Shown: piece after piece, positions 45,417-54,677 of the stretch | How the letters are laid out: each line of letters begins with the position of its first letter | Numbering within the stretch: position 1 is the stretch's first letter | NCBI RefSeq assembly: GCF_014203955.1 | Contig: NZ_JACHKA010000001.1 | Location: forward strand, 3,131,001-3,195,000 | Length of the DNA: 64,000 nt | Source: Sphingobium lignivorans | GTDB lineage: Bacteria > Pseudomonadota > Alphaproteobacteria > Sphingomonadales > Sphingomonadaceae | Reading direction: 5' to 3' | Position numbers and translations under genes: made by a program | Notes under the pieces: generated by a model | Database searches by the model: none | What the model was told of the DNA's origin: nothing | Seen by the model: only the letters and a program-made list of their open reading frames with translations

Positions 45417-46598
45417 ATGACGCTGCGCGTGCTCACGCTTTCCACTCTGTTCCCCGACGCGACACGTCCCAATTTCGGCGTGTTCGTGGAGCGGCAGACT
45501 TGTGCGCTGGCCAGCCGGCCGGATGTGGACGTCACGGTCCTCGCGCCGCTCGGCCTGCCGCCATGGCCTCTCTCCCTCCACGCGGTATATCGCGCGCGCC
45601 GCGCCCTCCCGGCCGAGGAGCAATGGCAGGGCCTGACCGTCCACAGACCGCGATTTCCCATCATCCCGGCTATTGGCGGGCGCTGGCATCCGCCCCTGAT
45701 GACCCGCGCCATTCTGCCCCTCGTCCGGCGCCTCCATGCGACGCGGCCATTCGATGTGATCGACGCAAGCTTCTTCTTCCCCGACGGGCCGGTCGCTCGC
45801 CGCCTCTCCAGGCAGCTCGGCATTCCCTATTCCGTGAAGGCGCGCGGGGCGGACATTCATCATTGGGGCCGCGATCCGGCGACAGCGGCGATGGTGCGGG
45901 AAGCCGGGCGGGACGCAGCCGGCCTCCTCGCTGTCAGTGAAGCGATGAAGGCGGACATGGTGGCGCTGGGCATGGAGCCCGCCAGGATCCGCGTCCATTA
46001 TACCGGCGTCGATCAGGCGCGCTTCAGGCTGGCAGATCGCGCGTCCGCAAAGGCCGCGCACGGCCTTTGCGGCCCCGTCGTCACCGTGCTGGGCGCACTC
46101 ATCCCGCGCAAGGGACAGGCGCTGGTGATCGAGGCACTGGCCCGCCTTGCCGATGTCACGCTGCTGCTCATCGGCGACGGCCCGGACCGGACCGGTTTGA
46201 GCGCGCTCGCCGGACGGCTCGGGATGGCGGCGCGCGTGCGCTTCCTCGGCAGCGTCCCACATGGCGATCTGCCGGGCTGGCTCGCCGCGAGCGACATCAT
46301 GGCCCTGCCCTCCGCCTCGGAAGGGCTGGCCAATGCATGGGTGGAAGCACTTGCCTGCGGCGTACCGCTCGTCATCAGCGAGGCAGGCGGCGCGCGCGAA
46401 CTGCTCGACCGGCCGGAAGCGGGCCGCATCGTTCCGCGAGAGCCCGAGGCCATCCAAAAGGCCATCGCTTCGCTTCTCGCCACTCCGCCCGATCCCGCAG
46501 CCGTGCGCGCCACTGCCGAGCGCTTCAGTTGGGACGCCAATGGCGCGGCGTTGGAAGTCCATCTGCGGGCCTGCGCGGGAAAGACAGCAGGCGAATGA
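45417..46598 (+). CDS. glycosyltransferase family 4 protein
   Basis: 393-aa GT-B glycosyltransferase. The N-terminal acceptor domain has LTLSTLFPDATRPNFGVFVE and DASFFFPDGPVA; the C-terminal donor domain has VTVLGALIPRKGQALVIEAL and the E-x7-E motif SEGLANAWVEALACGVPLV. It uses an activated sugar to build a polysaccharide or glycoconjugate; the sugar cannot be inferred. No capsule or exopolysaccharide genes lie beside it. Confidence 0.88.
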   Translation: MTLRVLTLSTLFPDATRPNFGVFVERQTCALASRPDVDVTVLAPLGLPPWPLSLHAVYRARRALPAEEQWQGLTVHRPRFPIIPAIGGRWHPPLMTRAILPLVRRLHATRPFDVIDASFFFPDGPVARRLSRQLGIPYSVKARGADIHHWGRDPATAAMVREAGRDAAGLLAVSEAMKADMVALGMEPARIRVHYTGVDQARFRLADRASAKAAHGLCGPVVTVLGALIPRKGQALVIEALARLADVTLLLIGDGPDRTGLSALAGRLGMAARVRFLGSVPHGDLPGWLAASDIMALPSASEGLANAWVEALACGVPLVISEAGGARELLDRPEAGRIVPREPEAIQKAIASLLATPPDPAAVRATAERFSWDANGAALEVHLRACAGKTAGE

Positions 46599-46618
46599 AA
46601 GGCATCCCAAGAGGATGC

Positions 46619-46786
46619 TCAGCCCATCGGCATCGTCCATACGGCGACATTGCCGAACATCGCCATGGCCGCCACGATCATCAGCCAGCCGCGCTTCGTC
46701 TCGCCTTTTGCCGCGATCAGGTAGATGCCGCCGAGACCAAGTGCCAGGCCGGCCAGCATCAGGATGGATAGGATCGTCCCGCTCAT
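46619..46786 (-). CDS. small two-helix membrane protein
   Basis: 55 aa, too short for many gene callers. It reads MSGTILSILMLAGLALGLGG for the first helix, a short positive loop (AAKGETKRG), and WLMIVAAMAMFGNVAVWTMP for the second. The clean start, basic loop and stop make it more convincing than chance. Function unknown. Convergent with the glycosyltransferase gene, 20 bp from its stop. Confidence 0.65.
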   Translation of the reverse strand: MSGTILSILMLAGLALGLGGIYLIAAKGETKRGWLMIVAAMAMFGNVAVWTMPMG

Positions 46787-46972
46787 GACGCTGCGCTAGA
46801 TCATTTTGCTGCCCGGCGGAAGCACCTCCCGCTGCGGGCCGGGCCAGGGCTCCGCGGCACGCCCGACGCTCTGCGGTCGCAATCGGCAGTGGCATTCCTC
46901 CGAGCGCGACACTAGATAGCGGGCCAATCGCGACTCACCGCTCTTTCCGGTCGCGCCTGGGGAAACAGGATC

Positions 46973-47425
46973 ATGCGCATCGCCATCGCTTCCGACCATG
47001 CCGCCGTGGCGCTCAGGACAGCCCTTGCCGACTGGCTGCGCGAGGCGGGCCACGAGGTCGCGGACCTGGGGCCCGCAGAGGGCGAGAGCGTCGACTATCC
47101 CGATTATGGCTACAAGCTTGCCGAAGAAGTCGCCGCCGGACGGGCCGAGCGCGGCATCGCGCTGTGCGGCTCGGGTATCGGTATCTCGATCGCTGTCAAT
47201 CGCCATCCCGTCTGCCGCTGCGCGCTCGTGTCGGAGCCGCTGTCCGCCCGCCTCTCGCGCGAGCATAATGACGCCAATGTCCTTGCCTTGGGCGCGCGGC
47301 TGATCGGCATCGAGATGGCGAAGGCCTGCGTCGAAGCCTTTCTCGCGACGCCTTTCGGCGGAGACCGCCATGCCCGCCGCGTCGGCAAGCTGGGCCATCC
47401 GCCCGTCCCTGCCGCCGTCGACTGA
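46973..47425 (+). CDS. rpiB: ribose-5-phosphate isomerase B
   Basis: 150 aa. It interconverts ribose-5-phosphate and ribulose-5-phosphate. MRIAIASDHAAVALRTAL and GIALCGSGIGISIAVNR are family motifs (the latter carries the catalytic cysteine), with EHNDANVLALGARL near the end. It lies 24 bp upstream of glyA and is probably cotranscribed. Confidence 0.94.
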   Translation: MRIAIASDHAAVALRTALADWLREAGHEVADLGPAEGESVDYPDYGYKLAEEVAAGRAERGIALCGSGIGISIAVNRHPVCRCALVSEPLSARLSREHNDANVLALGARLIGIEMAKACVEAFLATPFGGDRHARRVGKLGHPPVPAAVD

Positions 47426-47449
47426 TTTCAATCGAGGAACCTATCCGTC

Positions 47450-48769
47450 ATGACCGCATCGTCCGTCCTTGCCGATAATTCGAACGAGCAGGCGATCCGC
47501 TCGCCGGGCTTCTTCTCCGCGTCGCTGGAGGAAGCCGATCCGGAAGTGTTCGCCGCCGTGCAGGGCGAACTCAAGCGCCAGCAGGACAAGATCGAGCTGA
47601 TCGCTTCCGAGAACATCGTCAGCAAGGCCGTGCTGGAAGCCACCGGCAGCATCTTCACCAATAAATATGCCGAGGGCTATCCCGGCAAGCGCTATTATGG
47701 CGGCTGCGAGTGGGCGGATGTCGTCGAGACGCTGGCCATCGAGCGGGCGAAGAAGCTGTTCGGTTGCGACTTCGCCAATGTTCAGCCCAATTCGGGCAGC
47801 CAGATGAACCAGGCAGTGTTCCTCGCCCTGCTTCAGCCGGGCGACACTTTCATGGGCCTCGATCTGTCGGCTGGTGGCCACCTCACGCACGGGTCGCCGG
47901 TCAACATGTCCGGCAAGTGGTTCAATTGCGTGTCCTACGGCGTGCGCCGCGAGGACCAGCTTCTCGACATGGACGACATCGCCGCCAAGGCGCGGACCCA
48001 CAGGCCCAAGCTGATCATCGCCGGCGCCACCGCCTATCCGCGCGTCTGGGACTTCGCGGCCTTCCGCGCCATCGCCGATGAGGTGGGCGCGATCCTGCTG
48101 GTGGACATGTCGCACTTCGCCGGGCTGGTCGCGGGTGGCGCGCATCCCTCGCCGTTCCCGCATGCCCATGTCGTGACCACAACGACGCACAAGTCCATGC
48201 GCGGCCCCCGCTCCGGCATCATCCTCACCAATGACGAAGCGATCGCGAAGAAGGTGAACAGCGCCGTCTTCCCGGGTCTTCAGGGCGGACCGCTGGTCCA
48301 TGTCATTGCGGCCAAGGCCGTGGCCTTCGCGGAAGCGCTCCAGCCCGAGTTCCGGGCCTATGCGCACCAGATCGTCGCCAATGCTCGCGCGCTGGCGGCC
48401 AGCCTTGCCGAGGCCGGACTTGCCGTCGTGTCCGGCGGCACGGACAATCACCTGATGCTCATCGACCTGCGGCCGAAGGAAGCCACCGGCAAGGCCGCCG
48501 AAAAGGCGCTGGACCGCGCCTACATCACCTGCAACAAGAACAGCGTGCCGTTCGACACGGCGAGCCCCTTCGTGACCTCGGGCCTGCGCCTGGGCACGCC
48601 GGCGGGCACGACGCGCGGCTTCCGCGAGGCGGAGTTCCGCCAGATCGGCACCTGGATCGCGGAAGTGGTCGAGGGTCTGCGCCATAATGGCGAGGAAGGC
48701 GACGGGCAGGTCGAGGCTCATGTGCGCGAGAAGGTGAAGGACCTGACCGCGCGCTTCCCGATCTACTGA
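47450..48769 (+). CDS. glyA: serine hydroxymethyltransferase
   Basis: 439-aa PLP enzyme that converts serine and tetrahydrofolate to glycine and methylene-tetrahydrofolate. [34 protein letters not shown], and [16 protein letters not shown] with the Schiff-base lysine are conserved. A slightly extended N-terminus ([20 protein letters not shown]) precedes the core. It follows rpiB and precedes a small membrane protein and nrdR. Confidence 0.97.
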   Translation: MTASSVLADNSNEQAIRSPGFFSASLEEADPEVFAAVQGELKRQQDKIELIASENIVSKAVLEATGSIFTNKYAEGYPGKRYYGGCEWADVVETLAIERAKKLFGCDFANVQPNSGSQMNQAVFLALLQPGDTFMGLDLSAGGHLTHGSPVNMSGKWFNCVSYGVRREDQLLDMDDIAAKARTHRPKLIIAGATAYPRVWDFAAFRAIADEVGAILLVDMSHFAGLVAGGAHPSPFPHAHVVTTTTHKSMRGPRSGIILTNDEAIAKKVNSAVFPGLQGGPLVHVIAAKAVAFAEALQPEFRAYAHQIVANARALAASLAEAGLAVVSGGTDNHLMLIDLRPKEATGKAAEKALDRAYITCNKNSVPFDTASPFVTSGLRLGTPAGTTRGFREAEFRQIGTWIAEVVEGLRHNGEEGDGQVEAHVREKVKDLTARFPIY

Positions 48770-48783
48770 AGGGAGGTCTGACG

Positions 48784-48990
48784 ATGAGCGAACCCAATGA
48801 TCTGATGGACAGGGCCAAGGCGGAAATCTCCGGCATGGCGAAGGAAGGGCTCGGCCATCCTTCGACCAAGCCGGTGCTCACCGGCGCGGCCATCGGCGCC
48901 GTGGCGGGCGTGCTGCTGCCGGTCGTCTCACTGCCGCTCGGCCTCGTCGCGGGCGCGGGCATCGCGTTCTGGCAGAGGATCAAGCGCTAG
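48784..48990 (+). CDS. small membrane protein
   Basis: 68 aa. A soluble helix ([20 protein letters not shown]) is followed by a glycine-rich hydrophobic hairpin ([20 protein letters not shown] then [13 protein letters not shown]) and a basic QRIKR end. It lies 14 bp after glyA with a GGGAGG site and abuts nrdR, so it belongs to this transcript. Function unknown. Confidence 0.8.
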   Translation: MSEPNDLMDRAKAEISGMAKEGLGHPSTKPVLTGAAIGAVAGVLLPVVSLPLGLVAGAGIAFWQRIKR

Positions 48991-48991
48991 G

Positions 48992-49453
48992 ATGCGCTGC
49001 CCTTACTGCGCGCACGAAGATAGCCAGGTCAAGGACAGCCGCCCCACCGAGGATGGTGCCGCGATCCGTCGCCGGCGCCAGTGCGAGGCTTGCGGCGCGC
49101 GCTTCACCACCTTCGAGCGCATCCAGCTTCGCGACATTCTGGTGGTCAAGTCGGGCCGCGCAAGCGAGCCGTTCGATCGGGACAAGCTTGCCCGGTCCAT
49201 CGAGATCGCCTGCCGCAAGCGCGCGCTCGATCCGGTGCGGATCGAGCGGCTGGTTTCCGGCATCCAGCGGCAGCTCGAGACGAGCGGGGAAAGCGAAGTC
49301 AGCTCGTCCCGGATCGGCGAGCTCGCCATGGAAGGCCTGAAAGGGCTGGACAGCGTGGCCTATATCCGCTTCGCCAGCGTCTATCGGGACTTCACCGAGG
49401 CGAAGGACTTTCAGGAATTCGCTGGCGCGATCCGGGAAGTCGGCGGAGAATGA
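48992..49453 (+). CDS. nrdR: transcriptional repressor NrdR
   Basis: 153 aa. The N-terminal zinc ribbon is [18 protein letters not shown] then [16 protein letters not shown]; the ATP-cone domain follows ([20 protein letters not shown]). It represses ribonucleotide reductase genes when dATP is high. It starts one base after the small membrane protein gene ends. The glyA-nrdR neighbourhood is usual in alphaproteobacteria. Confidence 0.96.
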   Translation: MRCPYCAHEDSQVKDSRPTEDGAAIRRRRQCEACGARFTTFERIQLRDILVVKSGRASEPFDRDKLARSIEIACRKRALDPVRIERLVSGIQRQLETSGESEVSSSRIGELAMEGLKGLDSVAYIRFASVYRDFTEAKDFQEFAGAIREVGGE

Positions 49454-49657
49454 AGCGGTCGGGCACGTTTCATCGTGCAGGCCTCCCGGTAGATATCACC
49501 GCGCGCCTGCACTTCGCCTGAGGTTCCACGGCCACCGCCGGCTTGGCGGGCCTGTTCCATGAATGCCGCCGAAGCCGGGAGCGGGCTCGCCCGATGCCCT
49601 GCGCCATCGGCACCCAAGATGTTCACAGGGGCTCCGGCGCCCCGGGGAGAAACGGAT

Positions 49658-50407
49658 ATGTCTGCAAACGAACAGATGGAGCGCGCTGATCCCGCAGCCC
49701 CTCTCATCGTGCTCGTCCGTCCCCAGCTCGGCGAGAATATCGGCAAGGCCGCGCGCGCCATGCTCAATTTCGGGCTCACGCAGATGCGCCTCGTCGCGCC
49801 GCGCGATGGCTGGCCGAATCCCCATGCCGGCCCCTCGGCGGCCGGCGCCGACGTCGTGCTCGCCAATGCGCAGGTCTATGACACGCTTGCCGAGGCGGTC
49901 GCCGATTGCGCGCATGTCTATGCCACCACGGTGCGCAAGCGCGGGGTGACGAAGCCGGTCGTGACGCCGGAGGAAGCGGCGCGGGAAATCCATGGAGCCG
50001 TCGGGCGCAGCGCCATCGTGTTCGGCCCGGAGCGCTCGGGCCTGGAGACCGACGAAGTCGCACTTGCCCGCGCCATCCTCACCGTGCCGATCAATCCGGA
50101 GTTCGCATCGCTCAATCTCGCGCAGGCAGTCATCCTGTGCGCTTATGAATGGTCGAAGACCGCCCCGCTTGCGCAGCCGACGCGTACCGAGCTGCTGCCG
50201 CCCGCTTCCCAGGACGAGCTGGACGGCATGATCGGCCAGTTCGAGGCGATGCTGGACGAAGCCGGCTATTTCTTCCCGCCCAGCCGTGTTGCCGCGACGA
50301 AGCGCACCTTGCGCAACCTGCTCACCAAGCCCGGCTGGAACCATCTGGAGGTGCGGACCCTGCGCGGCGTGCTCTCTTCCCTCGCCAATCCCCGCCCGCG
50401 CGACTGA
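49658..50407 (+). CDS. trmJ: SpoU-class RNA 2'-O-methyltransferase (TrmJ type)
   Basis: 249 aa. Knot motifs: VLVRPQLGENIGKAARAMLN, AIVFGPERSGLETDEVALA and FASLNLAQAVILCAYEW. TrmJ methylates position 32 of tRNAs. The C-terminal helical extension (QDELDGMIGQFEAMLDEAGY) also fits. The ATG at 49658 has a GGGGAGA site and begins the family domain; upstream in-frame codons from 49559 do not. The 204 bp before it contain no gene. Confidence 0.9.
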   Translation: MSANEQMERADPAAPLIVLVRPQLGENIGKAARAMLNFGLTQMRLVAPRDGWPNPHAGPSAAGADVVLANAQVYDTLAEAVADCAHVYATTVRKRGVTKPVVTPEEAAREIHGAVGRSAIVFGPERSGLETDEVALARAILTVPINPEFASLNLAQAVILCAYEWSKTAPLAQPTRTELLPPASQDELDGMIGQFEAMLDEAGYFFPPSRVAATKRTLRNLLTKPGWNHLEVRTLRGVLSSLANPRPRD

Positions 50408-50946
50408 GAGGCGACTTCCCAAGCTGCGCGGACAAAATCCGAAACGCGCCGATTCTCCAGGAAGTGAGTCGGGAAGCGACGGACAGTGCGAGCGCCCCGC
50501 AATGCCGGTCCAACACTGAGCCGTATGCTGAAAGTTCACAAAGATGAGGACCCGTCCGTGTCATCTTCCGCTTCCTTGAACTTTGCGGCGAGGCAAATCA
50601 GGCGGACGCCAGAGCCTGTCCCGGCAAGCCGGTGCGGCCTGATCGGACGATGGAAACCCTCAAATGAGAAACAGCCATGCCTGCACCTGCCGCTGTCAGC
50701 AGAAGGCGCTGCCATGACGGAGGGGCTGTAGGACAAGAGAAAATGAGGCTGGCGGGAGAATGGGGAGCCTCGGGAGCCCCGCCCGGTCTTCGCGCTCGAA
50801 TTCGTCATGCTGGCTGATGCTGCACCATTCAGCTCACCCCAGGCGGTTCCGGGAACTTCCTGCCGCAAAGGCGGGAACCCGGCTCCGGAGCCAGGGTTGC
50901 ATCCCCGCCAAAGCGCCGGATAAGCCATCGGTGAAACGGAAAAAAC
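50408..50946. other. 539-bp intergenic region without a clear gene
   Basis: No reading frame here has a domain, ribosome site or consistent coding pattern. A hairpin-forming stretch lies at 50861-50884 (TTCCTGCC, GCAAA, GGCGGGAA), embedded in other short inverted pieces (GTTCCGGGAAC, GGCTCCGGAGCC). The GC content is slightly lower than in the flanking genes. It may contain the promoter of the acyltransferase gene. Confidence 0.5.
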
Positions 50947-52131
50947 ATGACGACAAGCAGGGTTGCACAACGAGAACATCATTGGGACGCGATCCGCGCG
51001 TTGCTCATGTTGCTGGGCATTCCCTATCATGTCGCCATGGCCTATCGCGCCAATGACGTCTGGATCGTCAATGCTCGGGAAGGCGCATTGATCTGGACCT
51101 GGCTCGCCGATTTCATCCATGTCTTCAGGATGCCGGCCTTCTTCCTCATTGCCGGCTATTTCGCCGCCCTGCTTCTGTCTCGCCGCAGCTCGGGCGAATG
51201 GCTGAAGGGGCGGTTCCTGCGGCTCGGCATCCCTTTCCTGGCTTGCCTCCTCACGCTCAATCCGTTGCTCAACCTCTTTTGTGAGCTTTCCAACTTCTCC
51301 ATCGGGCCGGCACTCGCCTCGTGGGAGCACAACAGCTCCGTGTCCGGCGGCTATTGGGTGCGGCACCTCTGGTTCATCATCGTGTTGCTGCAATGCTCCG
51401 CCCTTGCCGCGCTGCTGACGACGCTGTCCCCCCGGCTTTCCCAGGCCCAGATCGCTCCTGCGACGGACTTCCGCCTGGCGCGCCGGCCCGCGCTGGTGGT
51501 GCTGCTGACGGCGCTGGTCCTTGGCGCATGGGAAGCTTCCGCCATCGAGCTTTTCTATGCGGCGGGCTTTGCCACCAATGTCCCCCAGCAGATTTTCCGG
51601 CTCGACCAGCTGCTCCAGTTCATTCCCTGGTTCGCGGCCGGCTGTCTTGTGGCGCGCGCGCCCCGGCTGCGGGATGCGCTGCATCGGCCCTCCTTTGCGA
51701 TCGCCTTGCTCGGGGTCCTCGCACTGGCAGCGCATTTCATGTTCAAGGGGCAGCTGCATCCCGCCGCCGGCCGCCTCGTCGAGACGGTGGCCGCGGTGGC
51801 CATCACGCAGATGCTGCTCGCAGGGGTCAAGCATGTGGCGGACCGGCCGCATCCCGCCGTTCAGGAACTGGTGCGCGCGTCCTTCGTCATTTATCTGTTC
51901 CATCTGCCGATCACGGCCGCGCTCGTGGTGATCGGGCAACCGCTGGCGCTGCCGGTCAGCGTCAAGGCCGTGCTGGCGATCCTGCTGACGCTGGGTCTTT
52001 CCTGGATGGCGTGGCGCATCGTGCTGCGCTCGCCCATGCTGCGTCTGCTCTATGACGGCGTGCCGCCTGCGGTGTCACCCCGTCCCGCTCTCCCGCTGGC
52101 CGCGCGCGACCTCCGTCGCCAGAGCCTCTAA
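50947..52131 (+). CDS. membrane acyltransferase family 3 protein
   Basis: 394 aa with about ten hydrophobic helices. The opening HHWDAIRALLMLLGIPYHVA contains the family RxxxxxxxxxxH core, followed by FIHVFRMPAFFLIAGYFAAL and, near the end, VIYLFHLPITAALVVI. Such proteins acylate sugars, glucans or lipids at the membrane (OpgC/OafA relatives). Acceptor unknown. Its 3-prime end overlaps the end of the convergent ArsR-type gene by 57 bp. Confidence 0.88.
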   Translation: MTTSRVAQREHHWDAIRALLMLLGIPYHVAMAYRANDVWIVNAREGALIWTWLADFIHVFRMPAFFLIAGYFAALLLSRRSSGEWLKGRFLRLGIPFLACLLTLNPLLNLFCELSNFSIGPALASWEHNSSVSGGYWVRHLWFIIVLLQCSALAALLTTLSPRLSQAQIAPATDFRLARRPALVVLLTALVLGAWEASAIELFYAAGFATNVPQQIFRLDQLLQFIPWFAAGCLVARAPRLRDALHRPSFAIALLGVLALAAHFMFKGQLHPAAGRLVETVAAVAITQMLLAGVKHVADRPHPAVQELVRASFVIYLFHLPITAALVVIGQPLALPVSVKAVLAILLTLGLSWMAWRIVLRSPMLRLLYDGVPPAVSPRPALPLAARDLRRQSL

Positions 52132-52407
52132 TCGCGGCGTCCAGAAGCCCCGGAAGCGTTCCAGCCATTGATCGACATCGCGCATCGGCTCTGCGTTGAC
52201 ACTGTAGAGCCGGACGGCGCCCAGCGGACGCACCGTCGCAAAGCCGCTGTCCCGCAGCACGCGCAAATGCTGCGAAACGGCGGACTGGGTAATGCCGAAC
52301 TCGCGCTGGACGATCGCCGTCATGTCGCCGGCCGCACGTTCTCTTTCGGCCAGAAGCTCCAAGAGCCGCCGCCGCACGGGGTCGCCAAGCACATCGAAAG
52401 CATGCAT
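52075..52407 (-). CDS. ArsR-family transcriptional regulator
   Basis: 110 aa. MHAFDVLGDPVRRRLLELLA then TQSAVSQHLRVLRDSGFATV and PLGAVRLYSVN form the ArsR winged helix. No metal-binding cysteine motif is visible, as in the subclass that is paired with SRPBCC proteins. Its ATG overlaps the stop of the SRPBCC gene by one base, so translation is coupled. The order is unusual in that the regulator is the second gene. Likely repressor of the shared promoter at 53057-53086. Confidence 0.9.
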   Translation of the reverse strand: MHAFDVLGDPVRRRLLELLAERERAAGDMTAIVQREFGITQSAVSQHLRVLRDSGFATVRPLGAVRLYSVNAEPMRDVDQWLERFRGFWTPRLEALATEVARGQRESGTG

Positions 52408-53033
52408 CAATCGCCCATATAGAAGGCTGCGGTGCGTTGCGCCATGGCTTGTGCAACGCACCGATCCTCTCCCGCCGCGACATGGACTTCCGCCCAGGCG
52501 GCGGTGCTTTCCCGCATGAAGGTCCTGCCCGGCTCGGAGGCGGACCAGCGCTCCACCTCCTCCTGGTCGACGCTTCTGCCATCCTTGAGATGGAGCCCCA
52601 GTCCCATGAGCGCGAGGTCCCAGCCGGTGCCCGTCGCGGCCGGCCCGAAGCTTTCCCAATGGTCCTCCATGACGCCGACCGGCGCGATATGCTCCAGGAC
52701 CAGCAGCGTGCCCTCGCCCTCCGGGCTGAGACGGACGGTCACCCAGCTCGTGGCGCCGGAAAATTCCCAGCTGATGTCCAGCGCGCGCGGGGGATCGCAG
52801 CGCGTGATGGTGCCGCCCGCATTGCCGTCGAGCTGGTAGCGTCCGCCCTGTCGCAGCTCGCCGCTCACCGGCAGGAACCAGCGCGGCAGACGCTCCGGGC
52901 TCGTCATGGCATCCCAGATGTCGCTCATTCCGGCGGGATAGGTTCGTTCGAGGGTCACGACGCGCGCGGGGGCGCCCTCATGCTCGCGTTCCTCGAAGCG
53001 GCGCACCTGCACGCCGATGGCATTGGTGAACAT
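52407..53033 (-). CDS. SRPBCC (AHSA1-type) domain protein
   Basis: 208 aa. VVTLERTYPAGMSDIWDAMT, LPRWFLPVSGELRQGGRYQL and DISWEFSGATSWVTVRLSP are typical of the AHSA1/START-like hydrophobic-pocket fold. The C-terminus (CVAQAMAQRTAAFYMGD) extends the domain. Function is unknown; ArsR-SRPBCC pairs are widespread. A ribosome site AAAGGAGAGG precedes the ATG, and a good promoter is just upstream. Confidence 0.88.
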   Translation of the reverse strand: MFTNAIGVQVRRFEEREHEGAPARVVTLERTYPAGMSDIWDAMTSPERLPRWFLPVSGELRQGGRYQLDGNAGGTITRCDPPRALDISWEFSGATSWVTVRLSPEGEGTLLVLEHIAPVGVMEDHWESFGPAATGTGWDLALMGLGLHLKDGRSVDQEEVERWSASEPGRTFMRESTAAWAEVHVAAGEDRCVAQAMAQRTAAFYMGD

Positions 53034-53056
53034 GGCAGCCTCTCCTTTGCCCGCGC

Positions 53057-53086
53057 ATTATAGTAGTCATTTCTAATATTAGTCAA
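53057..53086 (-). promoter_or_regulatory. promoter and operator candidate of SRPBCC-arsR
   Basis: On the minus strand TTGACT (53081-53086), 18 bases, then a perfect TATAAT (53057-53062). The palindrome CTAATATTAG (53073-53082) overlaps the -35 box and spacer, an ideal place for repression by the ArsR-type protein. The region is much more AT-rich than its surroundings. Confidence 0.7.
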
Positions 53087-53142
53087 TTCTTACCACCACA
53101 CCCTAGCGATGCGAAACGACCACGTCCCGGCGCGAGAAAATC

Positions 53143-53171
53143 TTGACTCGTGCAGCTCCTCTCGTCATAGG
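53143..53171 (+). promoter_or_regulatory. probable promoter of rpsD
   Basis: TTGACT, 17 bases, then CATAGG, ending 111 bp before the rpsD start. The -35 box is strong and the -10 box weak. Confidence 0.4.
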
Positions 53172-53282
53172 CGCGCCTTCGCGATTGGCCCCGCATCCCG
53201 GTGAAGCGGCGGCCCTGCCTCTGAAACATGAGTGTCAGGCGGATACCGGGACCAACGTCATCAGCAATCGAAGGACAAGGAC

Positions 53283-53897
53283 ATGACGAAGCGCACCAGC
53301 GCCAAGCACAAGATCGATCGCCGCATGGGCGAGAATATCTGGGGCCGCCCCAAGAGCCCGGTCAACAAGCGTGAATATGGCCCCGGCCAGCACGGCCAGC
53401 GTCGCAAGGGCAAGATGTCGGACTTCGGCATCCAGCTGCGCGCCAAGCAGAAGCTCAAGGGCTATTATGGCGATGTGACCGAGAAGCAGTTCAAGAAGAA
53501 CTACATCGAGGCGAGCCGCATGAAGGGCGACACCGGCCAGAACCTGATCGGCCTGCTCGAGCGTCGCCTGGACGCCGTCGTCTATCGCGCCAAGTTCGCA
53601 CCGACGATCTTTTCGGCGCGTCAGATCGTCAGCCACGGCCACATCTATGTGAACGGCGTGAAGTGCAACATTGCCTCGCGCCTCGTGAAGCCGGGCGACG
53701 AAGTCACGCTGGGCAAGAAGGCGCAGGAAATGGCGCTGGTCATGGAAGCGCAGAGCCTGTCCGAGCGCGACATCCCCGATTATATCGCGCCCGATGGTGC
53801 CGCGAAGGTCGTTTACACCCGCGTTCCCACGCTGGACGAAGTGCCCTATCCGGTGAAGATGGAGCCCAATCTGGTCGTCGAGTTCTACTCGCGCTGA
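53283..53897 (+). CDS. rpsD: 30S ribosomal protein S4
   Basis: 204 aa. It binds 16S rRNA early in assembly. [40 protein letters not shown] and the S4 RNA-binding domain [20 protein letters not shown] then HGHIYVNG are diagnostic. It stands alone, not in the alpha operon, as is usual in alphaproteobacteria. AAGGACAAGG precedes the ATG. A strong terminator follows. Confidence 0.98.
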   Translation: MTKRTSAKHKIDRRMGENIWGRPKSPVNKREYGPGQHGQRRKGKMSDFGIQLRAKQKLKGYYGDVTEKQFKKNYIEASRMKGDTGQNLIGLLERRLDAVVYRAKFAPTIFSARQIVSHGHIYVNGVKCNIASRLVKPGDEVTLGKKAQEMALVMEAQSLSERDIPDYIAPDGAAKVVYTRVPTLDEVPYPVKMEPNLVVEFYSR

Positions 53898-53922
53898 TCC
53901 GGCTCTCGCCGAAACGACATAC

Positions 53923-53954
53923 AAAAAGGGCGGCTCCCCGGAGCCGCCCTTTTT
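53923..53954 (+). terminator. rho-independent terminator after rpsD
   Basis: AAAAAGGGCGGCTCC and GGAGCCGCCCTTTTT form a perfect 15-bp stem around a two-base CC loop (likely opening to a larger loop), starting 25 bp after the rpsD stop. The symmetric A and T runs allow termination in both directions. Confidence 0.93.
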
Positions 53955-54053
53955 CGTTTCGCTCTACCCGAAACCGCGTGACGCAGACTGGCCTGCAAGG
54001 CGGCCGTCGGACTTCCGGATCGCGTCTCTCAGCCGTTCATCGGACGGAGCGGA

Positions 54054-54677
54054 TCAGGAAGCGAAGCGCACCGTCTGCATGGCAATGGCCGGCTTGCGCC
54101 GCCGCATGGCGCCGCCCGCCAGACCGAAGCCGGCGATCATGAGGGCCCAGCTTGCCGGCTCGGGCACTGCCGAGGACGTCACTTGCGTGACCGAGACGCC
54201 ATCGAGCGTCCAGAAGGAGAGGCCGCTGTAGAAGCGGAACTCCAGCGTCGCGCTGCTCCCGGAAGCGATCACCGACCCGCCGAAATTGGCCCAGTCGAAA
54301 TCACTGGCGCCCACATTGTCGATATAGGTCACGCCATCGAAGACGAGCGCGAAGAAGTTGTCGCCGCCATCGTCCATATGCGCGAGATCGAACGCAATCG
54401 CGTAGGTCGCGCCCGGCGTCGTCGTGATGGTCTGGCGGATGCCACCCGCCCCGAAGGCAGGACCGAACACGCCCAGGAAATCGCCCTCCGCTGGCGGATA
54501 GCCGGCCTCGGCGGGGAAGACGCCCGTGAAGCTCGTGTCACCGAACTGCGTCCAGCCCGAGAAATCCCCCGTTTCGAACCCGCCGTTGACGACCAGATTG
54601 GCTGCATGCGCCGGTCCCACGGCCGCGAGCGTGCTGAAGACGAGCGCCACCGCGCCCGGAATGGTCCTGATCAGAAT
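54054..54677 (-). CDS. PEP-CTERM-sorted exported protein
   Basis: About 207 aa. The C-terminus VPEPASWALMIAGFGLAGGA followed by MRRRKP is a canonical PEP-CTERM signal for exosortase processing, with an atypical extra tail (AIAMQTVRFAS). The mature part NLVVNGGFETGDFSGWTQFG looks like a carbohydrate-binding jelly-roll. The signal peptide begins ILIRTIPGAVALVFSTLA, but no ATG starts it: an ATT (54677) or CTG (54674) follows a GGGAGG site; the only ATG is at 54797 and would add 40 unlikely residues, and GTG 54650 would shorten the signal. No exosortase gene is in the window. Confidence 0.85.
   Translation of the reverse strand: MLIRTIPGAVALVFSTLAAVGPAHAANLVVNGGFETGDFSGWTQFGDTSFTGVFPAEAGYPPAEGDFLGVFGPAFGAGGIRQTITTTPGATYAIAFDLAHMDDGGDNFFALVFDGVTYIDNVGASDFDWANFGGSVIASGSSATLEFRFYSGLSFWTLDGVSVTQVTSSAVPEPASWALMIAGFGLAGGAMRRRKPAIAMQTVRFAS

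Noticed and set aside
50861..50884. Hairpin resembling the palindromes at 10326 and 10678
   Set aside because: It shares only the CCCGCC/GGCGGG flavour common in GC-rich DNA, has no inverted partner and no GIY-YIG gene nearby.
50536..51939. 467-codon minus-strand frame over the acyltransferase gene
   Set aside because: Charged shadow frame rich in Arg, Glu and Gln with no domain; the plus strand encodes a clear membrane acyltransferase.
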